Below are positions 25,487 to 34,412 of a DNA stretch of 64,000 nt, one piece after another. Every line of letters starts with the position of its first letter. Within the stretch, counting starts at the first letter, position 1. A program made the position numbers and the translations under genes. A model generated the notes under the pieces. That model did not search any database and had not been told where the DNA came from. It was given only the letters and a program-made list of their open reading frames with translations. This DNA comes from Rhizobium sp. LC145 (GTDB lineage Bacteria > Pseudomonadota > Alphaproteobacteria > Rhizobiales > Rhizobiaceae). The DNA is taken from positions 1 to 64,000 of the forward strand of contig NZ_LBHV01000007.1 of NCBI RefSeq assembly GCF_001005825.1, read 5' to 3'.

Positions 25487-26311
25487 TCAGAACCCCTCCG
25501 CCAGTTTCGGCAGATCCGCAATCAGCCCGTCCCGCACCCCAAAGCTGATCGGCGATCCGCGATGCTGCTTGGTATCGACCAGAAGGCGGGCGAAGATTAC
25601 CCGGCGATAGCCCTTCACGGCCCAGCCCACGAACCAGCCGAGCGGGCGGTCGCGGTCAACCTTGCCGCTCCTGTCGCGAAGCCAGCCGGCGCCCGTCTTG
25701 CCCTGAATCTCCCAGCCGTCTCCCGCCTTGAAACGCGGCAGGATCGTCATCGTCATGTCGACGGCGTGCTCGGAGATCGGCAGCCCGCCCGTCAGGAACC
25801 GGCGCAGGAAGGCGACCTGCTCGTCCGGCGATATCTTCAGCGACGACATCAGCCAGGATTCGGTCAGGCCATCCGCATTGCCGGGGCCACCGGAAACATC
25901 GGCATTGCCGTAGCCGAAGCGCCGGACGTAATCGGCAAACGCCCTTTTGCCCAACCGGCGCGTGATCTCCTGCGAATACCAGACGATCGAATCCCTTTCC
26001 CATACTACCGGATCGACGGATTTCCGCTCCCGCTTCGGACGATCGAACTTTTCCTGATAATCCCAGCGGGGATGTTCCGCATCGATCAGTATGCCCGCGT
26101 CATAGCCCATCATGGCCAAGGGCAGCTTGAAGGTCGACATCGGATAGAAGGCCTGATCGCAGGTTCCCCGACGATAAAGGGTATCGCCGCTCGCTTCATC
26201 GATGACGACCGTGCAGCGGATCGGCTCGGCCGCCTTTGCCGAGGCGAAATCAAGGAAAACTGCTGAAAATCCGAGGGATATTCCTAGAAGAATGGAATTT
26301 CTGAAAGCCAT
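25487..26311 (-). CDS. Class D (OXA-type) beta-lactamase
   Basis: 274 residues with a signal peptide (cleaved near ASAKAAEP, residue 28), so periplasmic. The three class D motifs are present: STFK at 59-62 (Ser59 nucleophile, Lys62 carboxylation site), SIV at 108-110, YGN at 134-136, and KTG at 205-207 followed by AGW. A conserved Trp (W153 in ESWLMSSLKIS) is also present. It hydrolyses beta-lactam antibiotics. It is divergent from an AmpR-like LysR gene 105 bp away, the standard layout of inducible chromosomal beta-lactamases. All catalytic residues appear intact. Confidence 0.92.
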   Translation of the reverse strand: MAFRNSILLGISLGFSAVFLDFASAKAAEPIRCTVVIDEASGDTLYRRGTCDQAFYPMSTFKLPLAMMGYDAGILIDAEHPRWDYQEKFDRPKRERKSVDPVVWERDSIVWYSQEITRRLGKRAFADYVRRFGYGNADVSGGPGNADGLTESWLMSSLKISPDEQVAFLRRFLTGGLPISEHAVDMTMTILPRFKAGDGWEIQGKTGAGWLRDRSGKVDRDRPLGWFVGWAVKGYRRVIFARLLVDTKQHRGSPISFGVRDGLIADLPKLAEGF

Positions 26312-26416
26312 GGATGCGCTCCGGTCAAGTTCGATGGCGCTGTTTTAGGGCCGCTTGTGGGTGCATGACAAACGATGATATCTGCGGATAGACATGAATC
26401 AAACTAGGCCATTGCC
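26312..26416. promoter_or_regulatory. Divergent control region of the beta-lactamase and ampR-like gene
   Basis: 105 bp between two divergent starts. AmpR proteins bind such a region in known ampR-bla pairs. I see T-N11-A type elements and ATCAAAC (26398-26404), but no single palindrome long enough to name as the operator. Confidence 0.5.
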
Positions 26417-27298
26417 ATGGTTCGACCACATTTGCCGCTGAACGCGCTGCGTGCCTTCGAGGCGGCTGCGCGGCATCTCTCGTTTACGCGCGCGGCGATC
26501 GAGCTCTGCGTCACGCAGGCAGCCGTCAGCCATCAGGTGAAGCTCTTGGAGGAGCGGATCGGCGTCACCCTCTTCCGCCGGCTGCCGCGCGGATTGATGA
26601 TTACCGAGGAAGGTCAGGCGCTACTGCCGACGCTGCAGGAAAGCTTTGACCGCATGGCCGAAATGCTGGAGCGCTTCGAGGGCGGGCACATGCGGGAAGT
26701 CCTGACCCTCGGCGCGGTCGGCACCTTCGCCGTCGGCTGGCTGCTGCCGCGCCTTGCCGATTTCACCGAACGCTATCCCTTCATCGATCTTAGGCTTTCG
26801 ACCAACAACAACCGGGTCGATATCGCCGCGGAGGGACTGGACTACACCATCCGCTTCGGCAACGGCGCCTGGCACGATATCGAAGCGGAAGCGCTGTTCG
26901 AGGCGCCGCTCTCCGCGCTCTGCATTCCGTCCATCGCCAGGCAGGTCAAGCATCCGGAGGATCTGGCGCGCCAGCCGCTCCTGCGCTCCTACCGCGCCGA
27001 CGAATGGCCGAGCTGGTTCGAAACGGCCAGGGTCACGCCACCGCCCATCCACGGCATGGTCTTCGACAGTTCCGTGCTGATGATCGAGGCGGCAATTCAG
27101 GGCACCGGCGTCGCGCTCGCCCCGCCGTTGATGTTCTCGCGCCATCTTGCGGCCGGCACCATCGAGCAGCCCTTTCCGATCTATATCTCCAAGGGCAGCT
27201 ACTGGATCACCCGGCTCAAATCCCGTGCGGTGACGCCCGCCATGGAGGCCTTCCGTCACTGGATCGCCGCAAAGGCGGCCGAGACGCGCGGCAACTGA
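26417..27298 (+). CDS. ampR: AmpR-like LysR-family regulator of the beta-lactamase
   Basis: 293 residues. The N-terminal helix-turn-helix region matches AmpR/GcvA closely: LPLNALRAFEAAARHLSF, then TRAAIELCVTQAAVSHQVK and RGLMITEEGQALLP. The effector domain (about 95-290) has the AVGTFAVGWLLPRLADF segment typical of AmpR. Known AmpR proteins sense cell-wall muropeptides and activate the divergent beta-lactamase gene; the layout here is the same. A terminator follows at 27359-27380. Confidence 0.87.
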   Translation: MVRPHLPLNALRAFEAAARHLSFTRAAIELCVTQAAVSHQVKLLEERIGVTLFRRLPRGLMITEEGQALLPTLQESFDRMAEMLERFEGGHMREVLTLGAVGTFAVGWLLPRLADFTERYPFIDLRLSTNNNRVDIAAEGLDYTIRFGNGAWHDIEAEALFEAPLSALCIPSIARQVKHPEDLARQPLLRSYRADEWPSWFETARVTPPPIHGMVFDSSVLMIEAAIQGTGVALAPPLMFSRHLAAGTIEQPFPIYISKGSYWITRLKSRAVTPAMEAFRHWIAAKAAETRGN

Positions 27299-27358
27299 GA
27301 TCGCCCCTTGCCATCCGGCCGGGCTTGTGCGATCACGCGCCCTCTCAAAAAAACCATG

Positions 27359-27380
27359 GGGCGCGGACAAGCGCCCTTTT
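27359..27380 (+). terminator. Rho-independent terminator after ampR
   Basis: GGGCGC (27359-27364), loop GGACAA, GCGCCC (27371-27376), then TTTT. It lies 60 bp after the ampR stop. Confidence 0.7.
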
Positions 27381-27443
27381 CGCGTTCGGGGCTTAGAGGT
27401 CCCGTTTCAAGCATTCTACGGCGGATGGATAAGGAGCACGGCC

Positions 27444-28736
27444 ATGGCACGGGCGCTCGGGCTTGATTTCGGCACGACCAATACGGTTCTGGCACTGGCG
27501 GATGGCGGCAATGCCACGCATTCGATGACCTTCACCTCCAGCGCCGGCGTGACCGACACCATGCGCACCGCATTGTCGTTCATGAAGGACCCGGTGATGG
27601 GCGCGCAGGCGCTGAAGGTAGAGGCGGGCCAGGCCGCGATCCGCCAATTCATCGACAATCCGGGCGATTGCCGCTTCCTGCAATCCATCAAGACCTTCGC
27701 GGCAAGCCCGCTTTTCCAGGGCACGCTGATCTTCGCCCGCCGGCACGCCTTCGAGGATCTCATGGAGATTTTCCTGCGCCGGCTGAAAGCCTATGCGGAC
27801 GGCGCATGGCCTTCGGACATCTCAAGCGTGGTCGCCGGAAGGCCGGTGCGCTTCGCCGGGGCGAGCCCCGATGAATCGCTGGCGGTGGAGCGTTACAATG
27901 CGGCGCTTGCCCGGTTCGGTTTTCCGGAAATCCGCTATGTCTACGAGCCGGTCGCGGCCGCCTATTACTTCGCGCAGACGCTGAAGAAGGACGCGACCGT
28001 GCTGGTGGCGGATTTCGGCGGCGGCACGACGGACTATTCGCTGATCCGCTTCGAAACGAAAGCTGGCAAGCTTTCCGCGACCCCGGTCGGCCATTCGGGC
28101 GTCGGCGTCGCCGGCGATCACTTCGACTTCCGGATGATCGACAATCTCGTTGCGCCGGAGATCGGAAAAGGAAGCTTCTTCAAGAGCTTCGACAAGGTAC
28201 TTGAGGTGCCGAGCGGCTATTACGCCAATTTCGGCCGCTGGAACCAGCTTTCGATCTTCAAGACGAGCCGTGAGTTCGCGGATCTGAAATCGCTGGTCCG
28301 CACGGCGCTCGACCCGGACAAGCTGGAGCTTTTCATCGATCTCGTGGATCACGACGAGGGCTATCCGCTCTATCAGGCGATCTCTGCCACCAAGATGGCG
28401 CTCTCGCAGACGGAAGAAGCCGAGTTCAACTTCCCGCCGCTCGGGCGCGCCGGCCGCAAGGTCGTGAAGCGCGCCGATTTCGAAACCTGGATCACCGACG
28501 ATCTGGAGAAGATCGAGGGCGCGCTCGACGAGGTGCTCGACAAGACGAAGACCGAGCCGAAGGATATCGACAAGGTGTTTCTTACCGGCGGCACGTCCTT
28601 CGTACCCGCGGTCAGGCGCATCTTCACCCGCCGCTTCGATGCCGACAGGATCGAGAGCGGCGGCGAACTGCTCTCGATCGCCCACGGACTGGCGCTGATC
28701 GGGGAAAGCGGCGAAGCGGAGAAATGGGCGGCTTAG
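27444..28736 (+). CDS. Hsp70 family protein (YegD-like actin-fold ATPase)
   Basis: 430 residues from ATG 27444, with AAGGAG eight bases upstream; an upstream Met at 27327 has none. The phosphate-1 loop is LGLDFGTTNTV (6-16), phosphate-2 is VADFGGGTTDYSL near 188-200 and the adenosine motif is FLTGGTSFVPAVR near 380. There is no room for the peptide-binding domain of DnaK, so this is an ATPase-domain-only member like YegD. Its client or partner is unknown; it sits alone between ampR and a repeat. Confidence 0.87.
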   Translation: MARALGLDFGTTNTVLALADGGNATHSMTFTSSAGVTDTMRTALSFMKDPVMGAQALKVEAGQAAIRQFIDNPGDCRFLQSIKTFAASPLFQGTLIFARRHAFEDLMEIFLRRLKAYADGAWPSDISSVVAGRPVRFAGASPDESLAVERYNAALARFGFPEIRYVYEPVAAAYYFAQTLKKDATVLVADFGGGTTDYSLIRFETKAGKLSATPVGHSGVGVAGDHFDFRMIDNLVAPEIGKGSFFKSFDKVLEVPSGYYANFGRWNQLSIFKTSREFADLKSLVRTALDPDKLELFIDLVDHDEGYPLYQAISATKMALSQTEEAEFNFPPLGRAGRKVVKRADFETWITDDLEKIEGALDEVLDKTKTEPKDIDKVFLTGGTSFVPAVRRIFTRRFDADRIESGGELLSIAHGLALIGESGEAEKWAA

Positions 28737-28790
28737 AGGCGCTTGTGGTCGATTCCCTCACCAAGATGAGGCAATTGCGACGATGCGTGG

Positions 28791-28895
28791 AGCCCCTCCC
28801 CCTTGTGGGAGGGGTTGGGGAGGGGAAGTTTCGCTTGCGGACAAGAAAACCCCTCCCGCCTGCCGGCCACCCTCCCCACAAGGCGGAGGGTTAGA
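28791..28895. repeat. Mosaic palindromic intergenic repeat
   Basis: C/G-rich inverted repeats (CCCCTCCC.../...GGGAGGGG, CCTCCCC..ACAAGG..GGAGGG) with a CCTGCCGGCCA core. The same modules, in swapped order, occur at 46238-46412 inside the ccmF-ccmH junction. Confidence 0.7.
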
Positions 28896-28985
28896 GATGC
28901 CGCACCGCCTTGCCCTAACCTCTCAACCCCTAATCGCCTCGAAATCGGTTCCCTCTCCCATGCGACATGCTGTAGTGTGAATGTG

Positions 28986-29885
28986 ATGAACACTGCCAGA
29001 GACATGGACGCCCCAGAACTCGCCGCACTTCTGCATTTCTATGCAGATTCCGGCGTGGAGTGGCTTGTCGAGGACGAGCCCGCCGACCGCTTCGCCGAGT
29101 TCGCCGCCCAGAAGGCGGCGCGGGCAGAAGCGAAAATGTCGGCGGTGGCGCGACCGCAACAGCCGGCACAGAACGAGGCCCCCACATCCCAAACGGTGAG
29201 CACTCCCCCGGCGCAGAAGCGCACCGCCCAGGCCCCTCGCCCGCCGGCGCCAAGTTCTTCGCCTGCGGTCGCCGTGCCGGATGGCGAAGCGGTATCCGCC
29301 GCGCGATTTTCAGCGGAAAGCGCCCGCTCGCTCGGTGAACTCAAGACGGCGCTGGAAGCCTTCAACGGCTGCAACCTGAAGAACGGCGCCCGCTCCACCG
29401 TTTTCGCCAGCGGAGATCCAGCCTCGCGGATCATGGTCATCGGCCCGATGCCGAATGCCGATGACGATCGGGACAGCATTCCCTTTTCCGGTCGGCAGGG
29501 CCAGTTGCTCGACCGCATGCTCGGCGCGATCGGTCTATCGCGGGAGGTGGTGATGCTCACTAATGTCATCCCCTGGCGTCCGCCGGGAAACCGCCAGCCC
29601 TCGCCCGCCGAGCAGGAAATCTGCAGGCCTTTCCTGGAACGGCAGATCGCGCTTGCGGAACCCAAATACCTGCTGCTGCTCGGCAACTTCCCGGCCCGCT
29701 TCTTCTTCGGCGACGGCGGCACGATCCACAGCATGCGCGGGGAATGGCGCGACATCCGTTTCGCCGGGCTGGAGCTTGCCGCAATCGCCACGCTGCACCC
29801 GCAGGAGCTGCTGGCGGCACCCGCCAACAAGGCGCTCGCCTGGCAGGACCTGTTGACGTTCAAGTCGCGACTTGAAGCCGTCTAA
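28986..29885 (+). CDS. Uracil-DNA glycosylase, family 4-like, with reduced iron-sulfur Cys set
   Basis: 299 residues from ATG 28986; ATG 29004, preceded by AGAG, is an equally possible start. Residues about 50-100 are a Pro/Ala-rich linker. The glycosylase domain (about 115-295) has FASGDPASRIMVIGPMP, the PFSGRQGQLLDRML segment, TNVIPWRPPGNRQP and the late HPQELL motif of the UDG superfamily. Family 4 enzymes have four Cys ligands to a [4Fe-4S] cluster; here only NGC and EICRPF keep Cys, and KCRPPGNR has become PWRPPGNR. It should still remove uracil from DNA, but probably without the cluster. Confidence 0.84.
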   Translation: MNTARDMDAPELAALLHFYADSGVEWLVEDEPADRFAEFAAQKAARAEAKMSAVARPQQPAQNEAPTSQTVSTPPAQKRTAQAPRPPAPSSSPAVAVPDGEAVSAARFSAESARSLGELKTALEAFNGCNLKNGARSTVFASGDPASRIMVIGPMPNADDDRDSIPFSGRQGQLLDRMLGAIGLSREVVMLTNVIPWRPPGNRQPSPAEQEICRPFLERQIALAEPKYLLLLGNFPARFFFGDGGTIHSMRGEWRDIRFAGLELAAIATLHPQELLAAPANKALAWQDLLTFKSRLEAV

Positions 29886-30035
29886 CGGCTGTATTTTGAT
29901 CAAGATTACCAAATTATGAAAGTTGCCATGCAGTAAGCGCATGGCAGCGCAGCGTCCCGCCGCATTGCGGAATCTATGCTGCGCTGCAATATATGCAGTG
30001 TCTTGGGAGGAAGATCAGGTCAAGGAACCAAGGCA

Positions 30036-30227
30036 ATGACGACCCGCTATCGTCCGATCCATTCGGGCTTCGAAACCCTCCGCATCGCCGGCCTCTCGCC
30101 GCGCTCGAGCGAGGGCTATCACCGTTTCGGCTCCGCCACGCACGAGCAGATCACCGCGCGCGCCCTCGGCCGCTCGGGCTCTATCACGCGTCCTTCGGCC
30201 ATCTTCGCCGACTTCCGCGAACGTTGA
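30036..30227 (+). CDS. 63-residue protein of unknown function
   Basis: ATG 30036 is preceded by AAGGA (30022-30026) and AAGG (30030-30033). The protein is basic, soluble-looking and has no signal peptide or TM segment: it begins MTTRYRPIHSGFETLRIAG and ends IFADFRER. It is followed 23 bp later by another tiny gene with its own good ribosome binding site, which suggests a two-gene transcript. No family recognised. Confidence 0.55.
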   Translation: MTTRYRPIHSGFETLRIAGLSPRSSEGYHRFGSATHEQITARALGRSGSITRPSAIFADFRER

Positions 30228-30250
30228 TCCGGAAAGCAGGAGAGCGAACC

Positions 30251-30406
30251 ATGACGGCAGCCTTGCAGACGATCCGCACCCTTCGCGAGACCCTTTACCA
30301 GATCGGCACCGCCGTGAACGCCGCCCGGGAATATAACCGCGCCGGCGCCGCCCGTGCCGATCAGGACAAGCGCTTCAATCCGGCATCCGCCGCCATTCCG
30401 CTCTAG
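30251..30406 (+). CDS. 51-residue protein of unknown function
   Basis: ATG 30251 has GGAGAG nine bases upstream. The sequence starts MTAALQTIRTLRETLYQIG and is predicted helical, with a basic, Ala-rich middle (NRAGAARADQDKRF). No membrane segment. It lies 23 bp after the 63-residue gene on the same strand and ends 2 bp before the convergent EamA gene. No family recognised. Confidence 0.55.
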   Translation: MTAALQTIRTLRETLYQIGTAVNAAREYNRAGAARADQDKRFNPASAAIPL

Positions 30407-30408
30407 GG

Positions 30409-31347
30409 TCAGCTTGCCGGCGGCGATGCGCGGCGCGCCGCCTTGCGCTCCAGCCCAAGCTGGTGCTCGCGATAGATGATGAAAATTCCCGCCGAGACGG
30501 TAATCGCCGTGCCGATCAGCATGGTCGTGGTGGGGATGTCGCCGAACAGCAAGAAGGCGACGGCAATTCCCAGCAGAATCGACGTATATTCGAACGGCGC
30601 GATGGTCGAGACATCCGCGTGCCGATAGCTTTCGGTCAGGAAAATCTGGGCTATCCCGCCGCATATGCCGGAAGCGATCAGCAGCAGGGCCGGTTTCAAC
30701 GGCAGCGAAGCCCAGCCGAAGGGAAGGCTGACAAGCGCGAAAACCGAAGCCGTCAGCGAAAAGTAGAGCACGATCGTCGAGGTCTTTTCGGTGCGCACCA
30801 GTTGCCGCACCTGCACCATTGCAAGGCCGCCGAGCACGGCCGATAGCAGCACGGCGAGCGCCCCCAGCGCCTGTTCGGAGGCGAAGCCGCCTTCCCGGAA
30901 CATGGTCAGCTTCGGCCACGAGATGATGAGCACTCCGAAAATGCCGATAAAGACCGCCGTCCAGCGGTAGAAGCGCACCGTCTCACCCAAAATCACCGCC
31001 GCGAAGACCACCGCCATCAGCGGCGACGCGTAGCCGATGGCGATCGCGTCGGGGAGCGGCAGATGCACCAATCCGTAAAAGCCGCAGGCCATGGCGAGAA
31101 TGCCCAGGAAGCCGCGCTTCAGATGTCCGAGGAAATTGTCCGTCCGAAACGCTGCAAGAAGATCGCGGCGGAAGGTGAGATAAATGGCGATCGGCAGGAT
31201 GGCGAAGGCGGAACGATAGAAGGTGATCTGTCCCGCCGGGATATCCGGCCCCGCAGCCTTGATGCAGGTTTGCATCACCAGGAAGACGACGACGGATAGT
31301 ACCTTGAACATGATCCCCCTGAGGGGATTTAAGGCATCGGCGGCCAT
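30409..31347 (-). CDS. EamA/DMT family transporter
   Basis: 312 residues, ten predicted TM segments in two EamA repeats (about 8-145 and 160-290). YASPLMAVVFAAVILGE near 105-121 and EYTSILLGIAVAFLLFGD near 250-268 are the paired conserved EamA elements, each ending in an acidic residue after a long TM. It is a drug/metabolite or amino-acid-derivative transporter with unknown substrate; related proteins carry S-adenosylmethionine or amino acids. ATG 31347 used; ATG 31311 (MFKVLS) has a GGGGA upstream and may be the real start. Confidence 0.84.
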   Translation of the reverse strand: MAADALNPLRGIMFKVLSVVVFLVMQTCIKAAGPDIPAGQITFYRSAFAILPIAIYLTFRRDLLAAFRTDNFLGHLKRGFLGILAMACGFYGLVHLPLPDAIAIGYASPLMAVVFAAVILGETVRFYRWTAVFIGIFGVLIISWPKLTMFREGGFASEQALGALAVLLSAVLGGLAMVQVRQLVRTEKTSTIVLYFSLTASVFALVSLPFGWASLPLKPALLLIASGICGGIAQIFLTESYRHADVSTIAPFEYTSILLGIAVAFLLFGDIPTTTMLIGTAITVSAGIFIIYREHQLGLERKAARRASPPAS

Positions 31348-31653
31348 TTACAGCTCATCGGGGGCTGGGGCGGGCAAAAATCACTGCCGCGGAAGGAAAA
31401 TCGAATCCAATTGGAGAGACCTGTCACAATTAACGGAGCGGGGAATAAAACGGGATGAAAACTGCTGATGGATCGATCAATATACGTGTCGGAAGGATAA
31501 GATCCGTGGGCACGACCGATAAGAGCCTGCCCCGAAGAGTTTCAACAATCGTTTAGCTTTGCATGCGATTGTGCCCGCGGCAAACGGGCAAGTGCCAGTC
31601 GAACGGGCATCGGAGGTGCCCGACGCCATTCCATAGACGGTTCAGGAAGCACC
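31348..31653. other. Divergent intergenic region between the EamA gene and pepN
   Basis: 306 bp without a gene. It must contain both divergent promoters. A short stem GCCCG/CGGGC (about 31572-31588) is visible, and AGGAAG precedes the pepN ATG. I could not identify a convincing operator. Confidence 0.4.
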
Positions 31654-34302
31654 ATGCGAACAGATACGGGCCAGATCGTTCATCTGGCAGACTACCGCCC
31701 CACCGATTTCGTCCTGGAACGCGTCGATCTGACCTTCGAGCTTGATCCGGCCAATACCAAGGTGGAGGCAAGGCTGATCTTTCATCGCCGCGAAGGTGTC
31801 GATCCCTCCGCTCCGCTCGAGCTCGACGGCGACGAGCTGACCCTTTCCGGCCTGCTGCTCGACCAGTCCGAGATCCCGGCCGGACAGTACGAAGCGACGG
31901 CGGAAAAGCTGACGATCCGCGACCTGCCGGCCGAAGCACCGTTCGAGATCACCATCACGACCTTCATCAATCCCGAGGCCAACAGCCAGTTGATGGGCCT
32001 CTACCGCACCAATGGGGTCTACTGCACCCAATGCGAGGCGGAAGGCTTCCGCCGCATCACCTATTTCCCGGACCGGCCGGATGTGCTGGCGCCCTACACG
32101 GTCACCATCGTCGCCGACAAGGCGGCCAATCCGGTGATGCTCTCGAACGGCAATTATCTCGGCGGCGGCAATTTCGACGAGGGCCGGCATTTCGCGGCCT
32201 GGTTCGATCCGCATCCGAAACCCGCCTATCTCTTTGCGCTGGTGGCCGGCGATCTCGGCGTCGTCGAGGATAGCTTCACGACCATGTCCGGCCGCGAGGT
32301 GAAGCTGAAGATCTATGTCGAGCATGGCAAGGAGCCGCGCGCGGCTTACGCCATGGATGCGCTGAAGCGCTCGATGAAATGGGACGAGGAACGCTTCGGC
32401 CGCGAATACGATCTCGACATCTTCATGATCGTCGCCGTCTCCGATTTCAACATGGGAGCAATGGAGAACAAGGGCCTCAACGTCTTCAACGACAAATACG
32501 TGCTGGCCGATCCCGAGACCGCGACTGATCAGGATTACGCGAATATCGAGGCGATCATCGCGCACGAATATTTCCACAACTGGACCGGCAACCGCATCAC
32601 CTGCCGCGACTGGTTCCAGCTCTGCCTCAAGGAAGGTCTGACGGTCTATCGCGACCACGAGTTCTCGGCAGACATGCGTTCCCGCCCCGTCAAGCGCATC
32701 GCCGAGGTGCGGCACCTGAAAGCGGAACAGTTTCCTGAGGATGCAGGGCCGCTCGCCCATCCGGTGCGGCCGACGCAATATCGCGAGATCAACAACTTCT
32801 ACACGGCGACCGTCTACGAAAAGGGCTCCGAAGTCACCCGCATGATCGCCACGCTTCTCGGCCGGGACGGGTTCAAGAAGGGTATGGACCTCTACTTTGA
32901 GCGCCATGACGGCGAGGCGGCGACCGTCGAGGATTTCGTGAAGTGCTTCGAGGACGCCACCGGGCGTGATCTCTCGCAGTTCTCGCTCTGGTACCATCAG
33001 GCCGGCACCCCGCTGGTGACCGCCTCGGGCAGCTATGACGCCAAGAGTGCCACGTTTACGCTTTCGCTCGAGCAGAAGGTCCCATCGACGCCGGGCCAGC
33101 TCATCAAGGAGCCGATGCACATCCCGCTCAGTTTCGCGCTGATCCTGGGCAATGGATCGCTTGCCGCGCCCGAAAGCGTGGCCGGCGGCGAGGTGACCGG
33201 CGACGTGCTGCATCTAACCCGCCGCAAGCAGACCTTCACCTTTTCCGGGATCGCCTCCCGGCCGGTGCTGTCGTTCAACCGCTCCTTCTCGGCACCGATC
33301 AACCTGCATCTCGACCAGGCGCCGGACGATCTCGCCCATATCGCACGGCACGACACCGACCTCTTCGCCCGTTGGCAGGCGCTGACGGGTCTTGCCATGC
33401 CGAACCTGATGCAGGCGGCGCGCGATGTCCGCGAGGGGCGGGAGGTGAGCTGCGATCCGGTGTTGATCCGGGCGCTTCTGGAGGCGGCGGCCAACGAAAC
33501 GCTGGAGCCTGCCTTCCGCGCCCAGGCGCTGACACTGCCGAGCGAGGCGGATATCGCCCGCGAACTCGGCGAGAACAACGATCCGGACGCCATCCATGCC
33601 GGCCGAAATGCCATCCTATCGGCAATCGCCGAGGCCGGCTGGAAGACCTTTACCCGCCTCTTTGTTGGAATGAAGGCCGAGGGAGCCTACATCCCCGACG
33701 CGGCGGGTTCCGGCAGACGGGCGCTCCGCAACCTCGCGCTCTCCTATCTCACCTATGCCGAGGCTTCGCCCGCCCGCGCGGCCGAAGCCTTCGCCCTGGC
33801 GGACAACATGACCGATCTCGCGCAGGCCCTTACCCTGCTTGCGCACCGCTTCCCCGATGCGTCGGAAACGACGGCGGCGCTTGCGAGCTTCCTCACCCGT
33901 TTCGACGGCAATCCGCTCGTCATCGACAAGTGGTTCTCGGTTCAGGCGACCATTCCGGGAGCCCACACGCTCGACCGGATCAAGGCGCTGATGCAAAATC
34001 CGCGCTTCGTCTCCACCAACCCGAACCGCGTCCGCGCCCTGATCGGCACCTTCGCCTTCTCGAACCCGACCGGCTTCAACCGCGCCGACGGCGAGGGATA
34101 CCGGTTCCTGGCGGAGCAGATTCTTGCGATCGATCCGAAGAACCCGCAACTCGCCGCCCGCATCCTCACCTCGATGCGCTCCTGGCGCTCACTGGAGCCG
34201 CAGCGCGCCGATCACGCACGCGCCGCACTGATGACGATCGAACGCGCCTCCTCGCTTTCGAGCGACGTGCGCGACATCGTGGAGCGCATATTGAAGGGGT
34301 GA
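31654..34302 (+). CDS. pepN: Aminopeptidase N
   Basis: 882 residues, the usual length of PepN. The M1 family signature GAMEN is at 268-272, the zinc site HEYFH at 304-308 with Glu327 (KEGLT) as third ligand, and NWTGNR follows the HExxH. Domains in order are an N-terminal beta-saddle (1-190), thermolysin-like catalytic domain (190-440), a beta domain (445-545) and a long helical C-terminus. It is a cytoplasmic zinc enzyme that removes N-terminal residues from peptides in protein turnover. AGGAAG lies before the ATG. A palindromic repeat follows (34315-34399). Confidence 0.95.
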   Translation: MRTDTGQIVHLADYRPTDFVLERVDLTFELDPANTKVEARLIFHRREGVDPSAPLELDGDELTLSGLLLDQSEIPAGQYEATAEKLTIRDLPAEAPFEITITTFINPEANSQLMGLYRTNGVYCTQCEAEGFRRITYFPDRPDVLAPYTVTIVADKAANPVMLSNGNYLGGGNFDEGRHFAAWFDPHPKPAYLFALVAGDLGVVEDSFTTMSGREVKLKIYVEHGKEPRAAYAMDALKRSMKWDEERFGREYDLDIFMIVAVSDFNMGAMENKGLNVFNDKYVLADPETATDQDYANIEAIIAHEYFHNWTGNRITCRDWFQLCLKEGLTVYRDHEFSADMRSRPVKRIAEVRHLKAEQFPEDAGPLAHPVRPTQYREINNFYTATVYEKGSEVTRMIATLLGRDGFKKGMDLYFERHDGEAATVEDFVKCFEDATGRDLSQFSLWYHQAGTPLVTASGSYDAKSATFTLSLEQKVPSTPGQLIKEPMHIPLSFALILGNGSLAAPESVAGGEVTGDVLHLTRRKQTFTFSGIASRPVLSFNRSFSAPINLHLDQAPDDLAHIARHDTDLFARWQALTGLAMPNLMQAARDVREGREVSCDPVLIRALLEAAANETLEPAFRAQALTLPSEADIARELGENNDPDAIHAGRNAILSAIAEAGWKTFTRLFVGMKAEGAYIPDAAGSGRRALRNLALSYLTYAEASPARAAEAFALADNMTDLAQALTLLAHRFPDASETTAALASFLTRFDGNPLVIDKWFSVQATIPGAHTLDRIKALMQNPRFVSTNPNRVRALIGTFAFSNPTGFNRADGEGYRFLAEQILAIDPKNPQLAARILTSMRSWRSLEPQRADHARAALMTIERASSLSSDVRDIVERILKG

Positions 34303-34314
34303 GACCCGTTCATC

Positions 34315-34399
34315 CGTCATCCTCGGGCTTGTCCCGAGGATCTGCAACGGCTTGATTTACGATCGGTGGTAGATCCTCGGGACAAGCCCGAGGATGACG
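34315..34399. repeat. 29-bp inverted repeat, nested palindrome
   Basis: Arms 34315-34343 and 34371-34399 are perfect reverse complements, and each arm is itself a palindrome of the type ATCCTCGGG-cttgt-CCCGAGGAT. This motif is common between genes in alphaproteobacteria. Between convergent pepN and the TetR gene it can form a strong hairpin on either strand and may end both transcripts. Confidence 0.88.
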
Positions 34400-34412
34400 A
34401 GTGATCGGTGGG

